A stretch of DNA of 32,390 nt from Streptomyces phyllanthi (lineage in GTDB: Bacteria; Actinomycetota; Actinomycetes; Streptomycetales; Streptomycetaceae), in NCBI RefSeq assembly GCF_009377205.1, contig NZ_VJZE01000057.1, positions 1 to 32,390 of the forward strand, read 5' to 3'. Of this stretch, positions 24,377-32,390 are shown piece by piece (position 1 is the stretch's first letter; every line of letters begins with the position of its first letter). Below the pieces are notes generated by a model. It saw nothing but the letters and a program-made list of their open reading frames with translations. It was not told the DNA's origin and did no database searches. The translations under genes and the position numbers were made by a program.

Positions 24377-26146
24377 ATGTCAACCCTGACCCAGCCGACC
24401 CGAAAATCGGCTGACGACCAAGCAGCAACGTTCAAGCCTCCGCGCTACCGCCGCCCCTTCGGCGTCGGGCGGGACCAGGTCGTCCAGTACGCAGTGCTGG
24501 CGTTCCTCGCCGTGCTGGTACTGGCTCCGATCGTTCCGACCCTCTACCAGAGTGTGCGCAACCGCCCCCTCTACGAGGCGGGCGGAGCCTTCACCCTCAG
24601 CGGCTACACCAGGCTCTTCACCGACGCCGGTTTCGGTGAGGTGGCGCTCAACACGGTGCTGTTCGCCTCGCTGACCACACTGCTGAGCCTGGCGATCGCC
24701 ATCCCCATGGCGATCGTCGTGGTCCGCACGAAACTGCCGGGCGGCCGGCTGGTCGCCCTGGCGATGCAGTGGCCCTTCTTCATCTCCTCGCTGATCCTCG
24801 GCTTCGGCTGGATCATCATGTACGGCCCGGCCGGGTTCGTCAGCGTCAAGGTCCAGCAGGTCTTCGGCGCTGTGCCGTGGAACCTGTACTCCATACCCGG
24901 GATGGCGCTCACGGAGGCGGTGGCGCTCGCTCCGATCGCCTACGTGTTCTGCGCCAACGCGCTCAGGCAGTCCGACGCGTCGCTGGAGTCGGCGGCGCAG
25001 GTCTGCGGCGCCGGACCGCTGCGGATCCTGGGACAGGTGATCGTGCCGCTGCTGCGGCCCCCGATCGTCTACAGCGCGATCCTGGTGTTCTCGGTCTCGA
25101 TCGAGACCCTGAGCGTGCCGCTGCTGTACGGCCAGCCCGTCGGGATCGACGTGTTCTCGACGTTCCTGTACCACAACGGCCTGCAGTCGGTGGACCCCGA
25201 CTTCACGGTCCTGGGCGCCGCCTCCACGATCATCCTGGTCGTCACGCTGAGCCTGGTGGCCCTGCAGGCCAAGCTGCTCAAGGACGCCGCCCGGTTCGTG
25301 TCGGTGCGCGGCAAGGTGACCCGCCCCCGCAAACTCGACCTCGGCTGGCTGAAGTGGCTGAGCATCGTGTGCATCTGGTTCTACGTGATCGTCGGCGCCC
25401 TGGTCCCGATCGCGGGCCTGGTCTTCCGCTCCTTCACGCTGGTGTTCACCCCGCTCCAGTCGCCGTTCAAGACGGTCACCACGCAGAACTACGAGATGGT
25501 CTTCGACTCCGACAACTACGTCCAGTCCCTCTGGAACAGCCTCATCGTCGCCGGTGTCGGCTCGGTGACGGTCAGCGCCATCGCGGTGCTCGCGGTGATG
25601 GTCGCGCGCCGCTCCACCTTCCGCCTCGGCCGGGCCGTGGAGTACCTGGCACTGATCCCGCAGTCGCTGCCCGGCATCATCATCGGTATCGGCTTCTTCT
25701 GGGCCTTCGCCCTCGCCCCGTTCGGCGTCGGCTCGATGCTCCAGGGCACGATCTGGGCCGTCATCATCGCCTTCGGCATGCGCGCCCTGCCCAGCGCCTT
25801 CGGCTCGGTCGCCCCGGCGATCATGCAGATCGGCGGGGAACTGGACAACGCGGCCCGGGTGTCAGGGGCCGACTGGGTGATGACGTTCTTCCGGGTCCTG
25901 CGGGCCCTCGTCACCCCGGCCTTCGCCGGCGCCCTGGTGCTCACCTTCGTGATCATGCTCAAGGAGTACTCGCCGGCCGTGTTCCTGAGCTCCGCGGACA
26001 ACAACATCCTGGGAACCACCATGCTCAGCCTCTGGACCCAGGGCCGGGCCGGATCCGTCGCCGCGCTGGCGACCCTCCAGATCGCCATCACCGCGGTGTT
26101 CGTCGCACTCGCCGGTCTGCTCATGAAGGGAAAGCACCATGCCTGA
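24377..26146 (+). CDS. ABC transporter permease, fused two-domain
   Basis: A 589-residue membrane protein with two BPD-type permease halves in one chain, about twelve transmembrane helices in all, as in FbpB/AfuB. Each half has an EAA-type coupling motif: SLESAAQVCGAGPLRILGQV in the first and ELDNAARVSGADWVMTFFRV in the second. A hydrophilic N-terminus (1-40) and a central basic linker (RFVSVRGKVTRPRKL) separate the membrane blocks. It lies 33 bases after the binding-protein gene, and its stop overlaps the ATPase start by eight bases, a sign of translational coupling. Confidence 0.92.
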   Translation: MSTLTQPTRKSADDQAATFKPPRYRRPFGVGRDQVVQYAVLAFLAVLVLAPIVPTLYQSVRNRPLYEAGGAFTLSGYTRLFTDAGFGEVALNTVLFASLTTLLSLAIAIPMAIVVVRTKLPGGRLVALAMQWPFFISSLILGFGWIIMYGPAGFVSVKVQQVFGAVPWNLYSIPGMALTEAVALAPIAYVFCANALRQSDASLESAAQVCGAGPLRILGQVIVPLLRPPIVYSAILVFSVSIETLSVPLLYGQPVGIDVFSTFLYHNGLQSVDPDFTVLGAASTIILVVTLSLVALQAKLLKDAARFVSVRGKVTRPRKLDLGWLKWLSIVCIWFYVIVGALVPIAGLVFRSFTLVFTPLQSPFKTVTTQNYEMVFDSDNYVQSLWNSLIVAGVGSVTVSAIAVLAVMVARRSTFRLGRAVEYLALIPQSLPGIIIGIGFFWAFALAPFGVGSMLQGTIWAVIIAFGMRALPSAFGSVAPAIMQIGGELDNAARVSGADWVMTFFRVLRALVTPAFAGALVLTFVIMLKEYSPAVFLSSADNNILGTTMLSLWTQGRAGSVAALATLQIAITAVFVALAGLLMKGKHHA

Positions 26147-27266
26147 GGTGACCGTAAGGAACCTCGCCAAGACGTTCGGGGGCAACTCGGTCCTCCGGGA
26201 CGTGACGTTCACCATCCGTGACGGCGAGTTCTTCACGCTCCTGGGAGCCAGCGGCTGCGGCAAGTCGACCACGCTCAACTGCATCGCCGGGCTCGAACAG
26301 CCCACCGAGGGCGCCATCACCGTCGGCGGAAGACCCTTCGTCGACACGGCGGCCGGGGTGTTCCTGCCGCCCGAGGAGCGCAACCTCGGCATGGTGTTCC
26401 AGTCCTACGCGCTGTGGCCGCACATGACGATCGCCAAGAACCTGGCCCTCCCGCTCAACATCCGCAAGGTCCCGAAGGAGAAGCAGAAAACCCTGATCCA
26501 CGACGCACTGGACAAGGTGGGTCTGGCCGAGCTGAGCGGCCGCTACCCTCACCAGCTCTCAGGCGGCCAGCAGCAGCGCGTCGCGCTCGCCCGCGCCCTG
26601 GTCTACTCCCCCACCGTCCTGCTGCTCGACGAGCCGCTGTCCAACCTCGACGCCAAGCTCCGCGAGCAGGCCCGCGCGTGGCTGAAGCGGCTTCAGGAGG
26701 AGCTGGGCATCACCACCGTCTACGTCACGCACGACCAGGAGGAGGCCCTCGCCCTCAGCGACCGGATCGCCGTGATGGAGGGCGGCAACATGATCCAGAT
26801 CGGCACGCCGCACGAGATCTACGAGCGGCCCGCCGCCCCCGAGGTGGCCGCCTTCGTGGGCCGCTGCAACTTCCTCACCGGCAAGGTGGTCGGGCACGAC
26901 GGCATGCGGTACGGCGTCCGGCTCGACTGCAGCGGCGACGTGGTGCAGGTCGACAGCGACCGGAACATCGCGGCCGACGACAGCGTCACCGTGGCGATCC
27001 GCCCCGAGCGGCTCGAGGTCGTCCCGCCGTCCGGGACGGTGTCCGGCGGCAACCGTCTGCACACCGAGGTCATGACGAGTTCCTACGTCGGCTCGCGCTA
27101 CGAGTACGACGTCCGCCTCGGCGGGCAGGCCGTCCAGGTCCTCAGCAGCCACGGCGGGCTCACCGGCAGGGTGGACCTCGTCTTCGACCCCGGTCAGGCC
27201 CTGCTCTACGCGGACAAGGTCGAACTCCCCGAGGAACAGCGCGACCTGCTGACCGTCAACTCCTGA
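26139..27266 (+). CDS. ABC transporter ATP-binding protein with TOBE domain
   Basis: A 375-residue ATPase of the FbpC/PotA/MalK type. Motifs in order: Walker A GASGCGKST (36-44), Q-loop VFQSYALWPHM, signature LSGGQQQRVALARAL, Walker B LLLDEPLSNLD and the switch histidine in VYVTHDQEEAL. After ~240 comes the TOBE-type regulatory domain (NFLTGKVVGHDG ... VTVAIRPERLEVV). It powers the adjoining fused permease and closes the operon, with a perfect terminator eleven bases after its stop. Confidence 0.95.
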   Translation: MPEVTVRNLAKTFGGNSVLRDVTFTIRDGEFFTLLGASGCGKSTTLNCIAGLEQPTEGAITVGGRPFVDTAAGVFLPPEERNLGMVFQSYALWPHMTIAKNLALPLNIRKVPKEKQKTLIHDALDKVGLAELSGRYPHQLSGGQQQRVALARALVYSPTVLLLDEPLSNLDAKLREQARAWLKRLQEELGITTVYVTHDQEEALALSDRIAVMEGGNMIQIGTPHEIYERPAAPEVAAFVGRCNFLTGKVVGHDGMRYGVRLDCSGDVVQVDSDRNIAADDSVTVAIRPERLEVVPPSGTVSGGNRLHTEVMTSSYVGSRYEYDVRLGGQAVQVLSSHGGLTGRVDLVFDPGQALLYADKVELPEEQRDLLTVNS

Positions 27267-27276
27267 ACACCACTCA

Positions 27277-27317
27277 CGGGACGGCCCCCGCGCCCAGTCG
27301 GCGCGGGGGCCGTCCCG
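27277..27317 (+). terminator. Perfect 18-bp terminator hairpin after the ABC operon
   Basis: The arms 27277-27294 and 27300-27317 are exact reverse complements (CGGGACGGCCCCCGCGCC and its complement) around a five-base loop. It also faces the decayed gene on the other strand, so it may work both ways. Confidence 0.92.
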
Positions 27318-27990
27318 CAGGTGTGCGACCACCTCGGCGAGCGGCAGGTAGTACCAACCCTTGTCCCGCTCCCACTGCCCCATCACCTCCGCAGCGGCCT
27401 CGGCCATATCGGGTGGCAGCCCGGCGGCGCGCAGGTTCTCGGCGACCTCGTGCGTCTCGGGGCTCCAGCGCCACGCGGGGCCGCGACACCGGTCAGTTCA
27501 CCGGGACGGGAGAGGAAGTCCGCGGGCATGCGCCCAGCCTCCGCGGTGGGAAGCTCCGCGACTCCATGGCCGTCCGCGAGGGCGTACGACACCGCGGCCG
27601 GCGTGCGCGCGGCCTTCTGGAAGCCCGCGAGGGACAGCTTCAGGGCCGAGGCGGCACCGATACGATCCCCCGCGACTTCCACCTGGACGCCGGTCCCTTC
27701 GAAGACGCCCCGGAGGAGATCCATGGCCTTCGCGCCCCCCGACGGATGGAGGCGGCACGTGTGCCGGCCGGTGGGCGGCGAGCCGACGACGGCACCGTCG
27801 AGTATCCGGCCTCGCCGTACGGGCCCGCGGACCCGTGCCGGGCGACGGCCATGGCGACGTCCTCCGCCGCGTGCGGCGGACAGAAGGACAGCACGACCTC
27901 GGCGGCGTCGAGGGGCCTCGCCGAGGGACTGGACAGGCCGTCAGGCCGGCGTTCCGCCCGCGTTCGCGTCGCGGCGCTCCGCCGGGGTGA
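27318..27990 (-). pseudogene. Decayed NAD(P)-binding 6-phosphogluconate-dehydrogenase-like gene (DUF1932 type)
   Basis: Reading right to left, three frames must be stitched together. LSFCPPHAAEDVAMAVARHG (around 27890-27830) looks like the end of a Rossmann domain. DRIGAASALKLSLAGFQKAA, YALADGHGVAELPTAEAGRM and PADFLSRPGELTGVA (27680-27495) match the C-terminal helical domain of DUF1932 dehydrogenases. WRWSPETHEVAENLRAAGLP and MAEAAAEVMGQWERDKGWYY (27470-27340) complete that domain in another frame. The N-terminal GxGxxG nucleotide loop is missing, and no single open frame spans the gene. It is a truncated, frameshifted remnant next to the ABC terminator. Family assignment is from remembered motif patterns. 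Confidence 0.7.
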
Positions 27991-28058
27991 AGAACAGTCA
28001 GCGTGGTCAGGACGTACCTGCTTCCTTCATCAACTCGACTGCCCGTACGCCCGTACGC

Positions 28059-29819
28059 TCACCCTTGCACCGCGAACTGGCTCCCCGTCTTCTCCCCGTC
28101 CTCCGTGACCGCCGCGGCCACGCAGCGGAAGACGCGCAGGCCCTTGTCCCACTCCGCCGCTGTCGGCGGGAGGATGTCGACGTTCCACTCGTCCGCGAGC
28201 CTCCGGCCCTGGGGCAGCATGGTCTTGGCCATGACCTCCTGTGAGCACAGCGCCTTGACGTCAGGGTGCTTGATCAGGTCCCGCGCGTTGTTCGTCATGC
28301 CGTCCTTGGGCAGCGGGGCGATCGCGAAGGTCTCCCACACGTTCTTGGTCTGGCAGTCCGCGCGGCTGATGGTGATGATGCCCGAGATATCGGTGATACC
28401 GCTCCAGCACTCCGGCGTCACGACACACCGGCCGCCCACGCCCTCGACGCTCGTCGCGGGGCAGTTCTCCTTCGTGGTCGCCACCCCTCCGAAGCCGGAC
28501 GCGCCCTTGGCCTCGGTGGCGGAGGAGGAGGGAGAGGCGACCACGGACGTGTCCTCGCCCCCGCCGTCGTCCTGACCCATCCGGTACGTCACCACGGTGA
28601 CCGACACGCTCACGGAGACGGCCACGGCCGCCAGTACCGCGATCAGCCGGGGATTTCGCGATCCCTTCCGTCCGCCGTCGCCGCCCGGCCCGGCGACCTC
28701 GGTCGTATGGCCCGCTCTGCCCGGCCGTCCCGGATCCACCGTCGCGGGGACCGCGTCCCGGACGGAGGGCGGCGGGTAGGTGGCGCCGTGCGGAGGGGCG
28801 GCACCGTACGGAGGAGTGGCACCGTAGGGAGGAGTGGCACCGTAGGGAGGCGTCGCGTCGTACGGAGGCGTGATGTCGTGCGGAGGCGTCGTGTCGTGCG
28901 GCCGCGTGTACGGAGAGGGCGGCGCGTCCCGGTGCGACGGAACGGTGGTCATGCTGGGCGCGGGGCCGAAGCCGCCCGCGCCCCCCAGGTCGACGGTGTC
29001 GAAGTCGACGGCGGCGAGAGCGTCCCGGAAGGCGCCCGCGTCGGACAGCCGGTGCGCCGGATCCGGGGCCAGGGCATGGCCGAGCGCCGAGTTGAGGGCG
29101 GCCGGCACTCCCGGCAGGGCGGGGTACGGCCAGGTGTGGCGCACGATCAGTTCGGCGAGGCTGAGCTGGCTCCCGTCCTCCGGGAAGTGCGGTGGGAAGC
29201 CCCTCAGCAGGGCGTACACCGTCGCGGCCAGCGAGTAGACGTCACCCGCCGGCGCGGGTTCCGCCATGTGGAAGGCCTCGGGCGGCGCGTACGCGGGGGT
29301 CAGCGCCTCCCGCGTCACGGAGAGCTCCTGCCCCGGTCTGGGCATGGCCGCCAGCCCGAAGTCGGTGAGGGCCACACCGCCGTACCGGTTGATCATGACG
29401 TTGCCGGGTTTGATGTCGCGGTGGAGCACCCCGACGGCATGGGCGGCCGCCACCGCGTCCGCGAGGCCCACCCCGATGTCGCGGGCCTCCTTCGCCGGCA
29501 GCGGTCCCTGCCGGTGCAGCCGTTCGCCCAGCGAGCCGCCGGGGCACAACTCCAGCACCATGTAGGGCCGGTTGTCGCCGAGCACCCCGGCGTCGTACAC
29601 CGGTACCACGTGCGGGTGCCCGGACAGCTGCCCCGCCGCCGTGACCTCGCGCAGGAAACGCTGCCGGTCGCGTGGTGTGGACAGCACCCTGCTGTCCACC
29701 TTCAGCGCGACCTCCCTGCCCACGGCCAGCTGCCGGGCCCGGTACACCGTGGCGAATCCCCCCTGGCCCAGGACCTCCTGGATCTCGTAACCGGGCAGTT
29801 CCATACGTTCGGGCCCCAT
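28059..29819 (-). CDS. Transmembrane serine/threonine protein kinase
   Basis: A 586-residue PknB-type kinase. Catalytic features: GQGGFATVYRA loop (18-28), K40 (VALKVD), HRDIKPGN (133-140, catalytic D135), D153-F-G. The kinase domain ends at ~275. A disordered region holds about seven TPPYGA-like hexapeptides (~310-346). One transmembrane helix (~391-411) leads to an extracellular domain of ~170 residues with several cysteines (ENCPATSVEGVGGRC, ECWSGITD, RADCQTKNVWETF) resembling the sensor domains of septum-formation-type proteins. It is probably a surface sensor that signals inward. A second in-frame ATG five codons in (M6) is an alternative start; neither has a strong ribosome site. Confidence 0.92.
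   Translation of the reverse strand: MGPERMELPGYEIQEVLGQGGFATVYRARQLAVGREVALKVDSRVLSTPRDRQRFLREVTAAGQLSGHPHVVPVYDAGVLGDNRPYMVLELCPGGSLGERLHRQGPLPAKEARDIGVGLADAVAAAHAVGVLHRDIKPGNVMINRYGGVALTDFGLAAMPRPGQELSVTREALTPAYAPPEAFHMAEPAPAGDVYSLAATVYALLRGFPPHFPEDGSQLSLAELIVRHTWPYPALPGVPAALNSALGHALAPDPAHRLSDAGAFRDALAAVDFDTVDLGGAGGFGPAPSMTTVPSHRDAPPSPYTRPHDTTPPHDITPPYDATPPYGATPPYGATPPYGAAPPHGATYPPPSVRDAVPATVDPGRPGRAGHTTEVAGPGGDGGRKGSRNPRLIAVLAAVAVSVSVSVTVVTYRMGQDDGGGEDTSVVASPSSSATEAKGASGFGGVATTKENCPATSVEGVGGRCVVTPECWSGITDISGIITISRADCQTKNVWETFAIAPLPKDGMTNNARDLIKHPDVKALCSQEVMAKTMLPQGRRLADEWNVDILPPTAAEWDKGLRVFRCVAAAVTEDGEKTGSQFAVQG
28782..28892. repeat. 18-bp coding repeat in the kinase linker
   Basis: An 18-bp unit, close to GTAGGGAGGAGTGGCACC on the plus strand, is repeated about six times and encodes the TPPYGA-type hexapeptides on the minus strand. 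The central copies are nearly identical and the outer ones have diverged, which indicates recent in-register duplication. Confidence 0.8.
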
Positions 29820-30019
29820 GTGCCGTACCCCCAGCGCACAACCTCGGGCAGGACGTCCGCCTGAGGATGAAGCGAGACTTTAGCCCAGGACTCGGACACC
29901 GGTACGAGGGGTTCCACCTGTTATGGAGGAGCAGAGCGGGAGGGCCGCCCGGGTGAAGGTTCCACCGAAGGGTCCTCCTGGGAATCCTGGCCGTTCGAGC
30001 AGATCGTCATACTGTGTGA

Positions 30020-32390
30020 ATGCGGATGCACCAGATGATTCCCACCCTGATTCACCAAACCTGGAAAGACGCTGACGTACCGACCGAATGGCAGCAATGG
30101 GCCGACTCGTGGCGTCTGCATCACCCCGGCTGGGGCTACCGCCTGTGGACCGACGCGGACAACCGCGCGTTCCTCCAGGAGCACTACCCCTGGTTCCTGC
30201 CGGTCTACGACGGCTATCCGGAAGCGATCATGCGGGCCGACGCGATCCGCTACTTCCTCCTCGACCATTTCGGCGGGCTCTACGTGGACCTGGACTTCGA
30301 GTGCCTGCGTCCGGTCGACGACCTCCTCGGCGGACACGAACTCGTCCTCGGCTGCGAGCCCGAGGCACACACACGGCTGCTGCTGGCCCGTCAGCGCGGA
30401 TTCGGCCGTATCGTCGGCAACGCGTTCATCGCGTCACGGCCGGGCCACCCCTTCTGGTCCCATGTGCACCGGCAACTGGTCGGCGCGCACAAGCTGCCCG
30501 GCACTCTGGACGTCACGGGCCCCTTCTTCCTCACCCGGGCGATCGACAGCGCCCCGAACCCCGCCTCGCTCACGGTCCTCGACCCGGAGGTCCTGTACCC
30601 CGAGGTGAGCCCGTACGCGACGGAGCTGTTCGGCCCCCAGAAGGCCGACCGCGAGCGGGCGTACGCCGTGCACCACTGGTCCGGCAGCTGGACGCGCGAC
30701 ATCCCCGGACCGCAGCGGACTTCGGCCGGCCGGCGGTTCCCGTTCTGGGCGAGCCAGGAGCTGCAGCCGATCGCCGACGGTCTGCTCAGTCTGGACGCGC
30801 AGCGCCACCGCTGGGCCTCGGGCGCGCCCGCCCCGACGGTGTCCTGTCTGATGGTCACCAAGGACCGTTCGGCGACGGCCCGCCGTGCGATCAGGTGCTT
30901 CCGTGCGCAGACCTACCCGAACCTGGAACTGGTCGTCCTGGAGGACGGCACCAGCGACACCCTTGAGCAGTACCTCCGCGAGCTGGACGATCCACGGATC
31001 CGCCATCACCGGCTCCCTCCGGAGGGACGGACGCTGGGCGAACTGCGCAACGAGGCGGTGGACCGGGCCACCGGGCCCTACGTGTGCCAGTGGGACGACG
31101 ACGACCTGTACGACCCGGAGCGGGTCGAGACGCAGATGGCGGCGATTCTCGCGCTCGGCGCCGATGCCTGCTTCCTCGCCCGTGAGCGGCTGTGGTGGCC
31201 CGCTCGCCACAAGCTCGCGATCTCCTGCGCGCGCCTGTGGGAAGGGTCGATGGTGTGCGCCAAGGACCGGGTCTCGCGCTACCCGGCGCAACGCCGGGGC
31301 GAGGACACTCCGGTGGCGGAGGAACTGGTCCGCACCTGCCGGGTCGTATCGGTCGACGCGCCCGACCTGTACACGTACGTCTGCCACGGCGGGAACACGT
31401 TCGACGAGTCCCATTTCGCGGAGCACTTCGAGGTGGCGACCGAGATCTGGGCCGAACCCGGCGCCTACACCGAGCGGTTGCTCGCCATGGCGACCCGGCT
31501 GCCGATCGCCCCCGCGGACATCGCCCATGCCGAGACCGGTCACCCCGCCGCCCAGGTCTCCGAGCGGAGACCGCCGACGACCGTCGCCCCGGCCCCGGCC
31601 CCGGCGAGCGAGCGGCCTCCGGTGCTGGTGCTCACCCCTCTGAAGGACGCGGCCGCGTTCCTGCCGGGCTATCTGGAGAATCTCCACGCCCTGGACTACC
31701 CGCGCGAGTCGATCTCACTGGGCCTGCTGGAGGGTGACAGCAGGGACACGACACCGGAGCTGCTCCACGAGGTACTGCCCGGCCTGCGGGCCGGGTTCCG
31801 GCGGGTCACCCTCGTACACCGCGACTTCGGCCTGCAGTTGGCGGGTCCCCGTTGGGAGCCCGGCGTCCAGCGCCGGCGCCGGGCGGTGCTGGCCAAGGCG
31901 CGCAACCAGCTGCTCTCCCGAGCCCTCGCCGACGAGGAGTGGGTGCTGTGGCTCGATGTCGATGTCACCGGCTACCCGGCCGACCTGATCCAGCGTCTGC
32001 TCGGAGCGCGCAAGGACATCGTGGCCCCGCACTGCGCCACCACACCCGGTGGGCCCACCTACGACCTCAACACCTTCGTCCTCCAGCCCGGGGCCGGCAC
32101 GCTCAACTGGACCCAGTGGCTGCGCGACGGCATCCTTCAGCCTCCCAGGGGGTTCGGCCGGACCTACCTCGACGCGTTGCGCGGGCGAGGGCTCGTCCGC
32201 GTCGACTCGGTCGGCGGCACCGCGCTGCTGGTCCGCGCCGACCTCCACCGTGACGGCCTGACCTTCCCGTCCTTCCCGTACCAGCACCTCATCGAGACGG
32301 AGGGCCTGGCCGCGATGGCCCGGGACATGGGCACCGCCTGCTGGGCACTGCCCGACCTGGAGGTGCTGCATCCGCACCACGCCCCGGCCC
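30020..32390 (+). CDS. Multidomain glycosyltransferase: GT32 (OCH1-like) + GT2 + Anp1-like (GT62), C-terminus beyond window
   Basis: At least 790 residues. Starts at 30020, 30026 and 30035 are possible; none has a ribosome site, and CATACT at 30009-30014 suggests a leaderless mRNA from 30020. Module 1 (~5-260): IPTLIHQTWKDADVPTEWQQ and FGGLYVDLDFECLRPVDDLL with D90-L-D92, the GT32/Gly_transf_sug pattern seen in yeast OCH1. Module 2 (~273-500): VSCLMVTKDRSATARRAIRC, ELVVLEDG and CQWDDDDLYDPERV (Asp run 359-362), a GT2 (GT-A) fold. Module 3 (~533 onward): VLVLTPLKDAAAFLPGYLEN, LEGDSRDTTPE (571-576), AKARNQLLSRAL and WVLWLDVDV (D646, D648), the Anp1/MNN9 (GT62) signature. It is probably cytoplasmic and builds a polysaccharide or glycoprotein sugar chain; the acceptor is unknown. 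Confidence 0.85.
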   Translation, partial: MRMHQMIPTLIHQTWKDADVPTEWQQWADSWRLHHPGWGYRLWTDADNRAFLQEHYPWFLPVYDGYPEAIMRADAIRYFLLDHFGGLYVDLDFECLRPVDDLLGGHELVLGCEPEAHTRLLLARQRGFGRIVGNAFIASRPGHPFWSHVHRQLVGAHKLPGTLDVTGPFFLTRAIDSAPNPASLTVLDPEVLYPEVSPYATELFGPQKADRERAYAVHHWSGSWTRDIPGPQRTSAGRRFPFWASQELQPIADGLLSLDAQRHRWASGAPAPTVSCLMVTKDRSATARRAIRCFRAQTYPNLELVVLEDGTSDTLEQYLRELDDPRIRHHRLPPEGRTLGELRNEAVDRATGPYVCQWDDDDLYDPERVETQMAAILALGADACFLARERLWWPARHKLAISCARLWEGSMVCAKDRVSRYPAQRRGEDTPVAEELVRTCRVVSVDAPDLYTYVCHGGNTFDESHFAEHFEVATEIWAEPGAYTERLLAMATRLPIAPADIAHAETGHPAAQVSERRPPTTVAPAPAPASERPPVLVLTPLKDAAAFLPGYLENLHALDYPRESISLGLLEGDSRDTTPELLHEVLPGLRAGFRRVTLVHRDFGLQLAGPRWEPGVQRRRRAVLAKARNQLLSRALADEEWVLWLDVDVTGYPADLIQRLLGARKDIVAPHCATTPGGPTYDLNTFVLQPGAGTLNWTQWLRDGILQPPRGFGRTYLDALRGRGLVRVDSVGGTALLVRADLHRDGLTFPSFPYQHLIETEGLAAMARDMGTACWALPDLEVLHPHHAPA

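Noticed and set aside
24769..26151. 460-codon frame shifted relative to the ABC permease
   Set aside because: The permease frame has membrane helices and EAA motifs; the shifted frame is a charged Arg/Gly-rich shadow.
26414..28108. 564-codon plus-strand frame overlapping the ABC ATPase and the pseudogene
   Set aside because: It overlaps a clear ATPase in another frame and runs through the terminator; the translation is Arg/Pro/Gly low complexity.

Overview
The window is chromosomal DNA of a very GC-rich actinomycete. GTG starts, GGAGG-type ribosome sites, the gene families and their arrangement all point to Streptomyces or a close relative. No rRNA, tRNA, CRISPR array, insertion sequence or integrase is visible.

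Positions 1 to about 17.4 kb hold a type VII secretion (ESX-like) locus with all core parts: eccB (6352-7887, minus), eccD (8238-9629, minus), eccC (9861-13829, plus, three ATPase modules in one chain), the mycosin protease mycP (14273-15472, minus) and eccE (15469-17352, minus). Downstream of eccB on the minus strand are two 109-residue WXG100 proteins, then a set of probable substrates and accessory proteins: a calcium-repeat protein, a Gly-rich protein, a second WXG100-like protein, a YbaB-like protein, a small helical protein, and a CpnT-like protein cut by the left edge. The most unusual point is calcium. One WXG100 protein carries a textbook EF-hand loop at its N-terminus, and the protein encoded just after it has a helical N-terminus with a YxxxE motif followed by an EF-hand loop and thrombospondin-type-3-like Asp repeats. 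The esx pair is bracketed by two strong hairpins. The non-coding parts of the locus contain several unrelated tandem repeat arrays (17 bp x 7, 41 bp x 2, 24 bp x 6).

Positions 17.6-27.3 kb look catabolic: a feruloyl-CoA synthase-like ligase and an IlvD/Edd-type sugar-acid dehydratase on the minus strand, a divergent zinc dehydrogenase, and a three-gene ABC importer (lipoprotein, fused double permease, ATPase) ending in a perfect terminator. Two gene remnants lie here: a broken lipoprotein/hypothetical chimera before the importer, and a frameshifted 6-phosphogluconate-dehydrogenase-like (DUF1932) pseudogene after it.

Positions 28-32.4 kb hold a transmembrane Ser/Thr kinase (minus) divergent from a very large glycosyltransferase that runs off the right edge. 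The glycosyltransferase appears to join three modules: GT32 (OCH1-like), GT2, and an Anp1/MNN9-like (GT62) module. The first and third of these are otherwise best known from fungal Golgi mannan synthesis.
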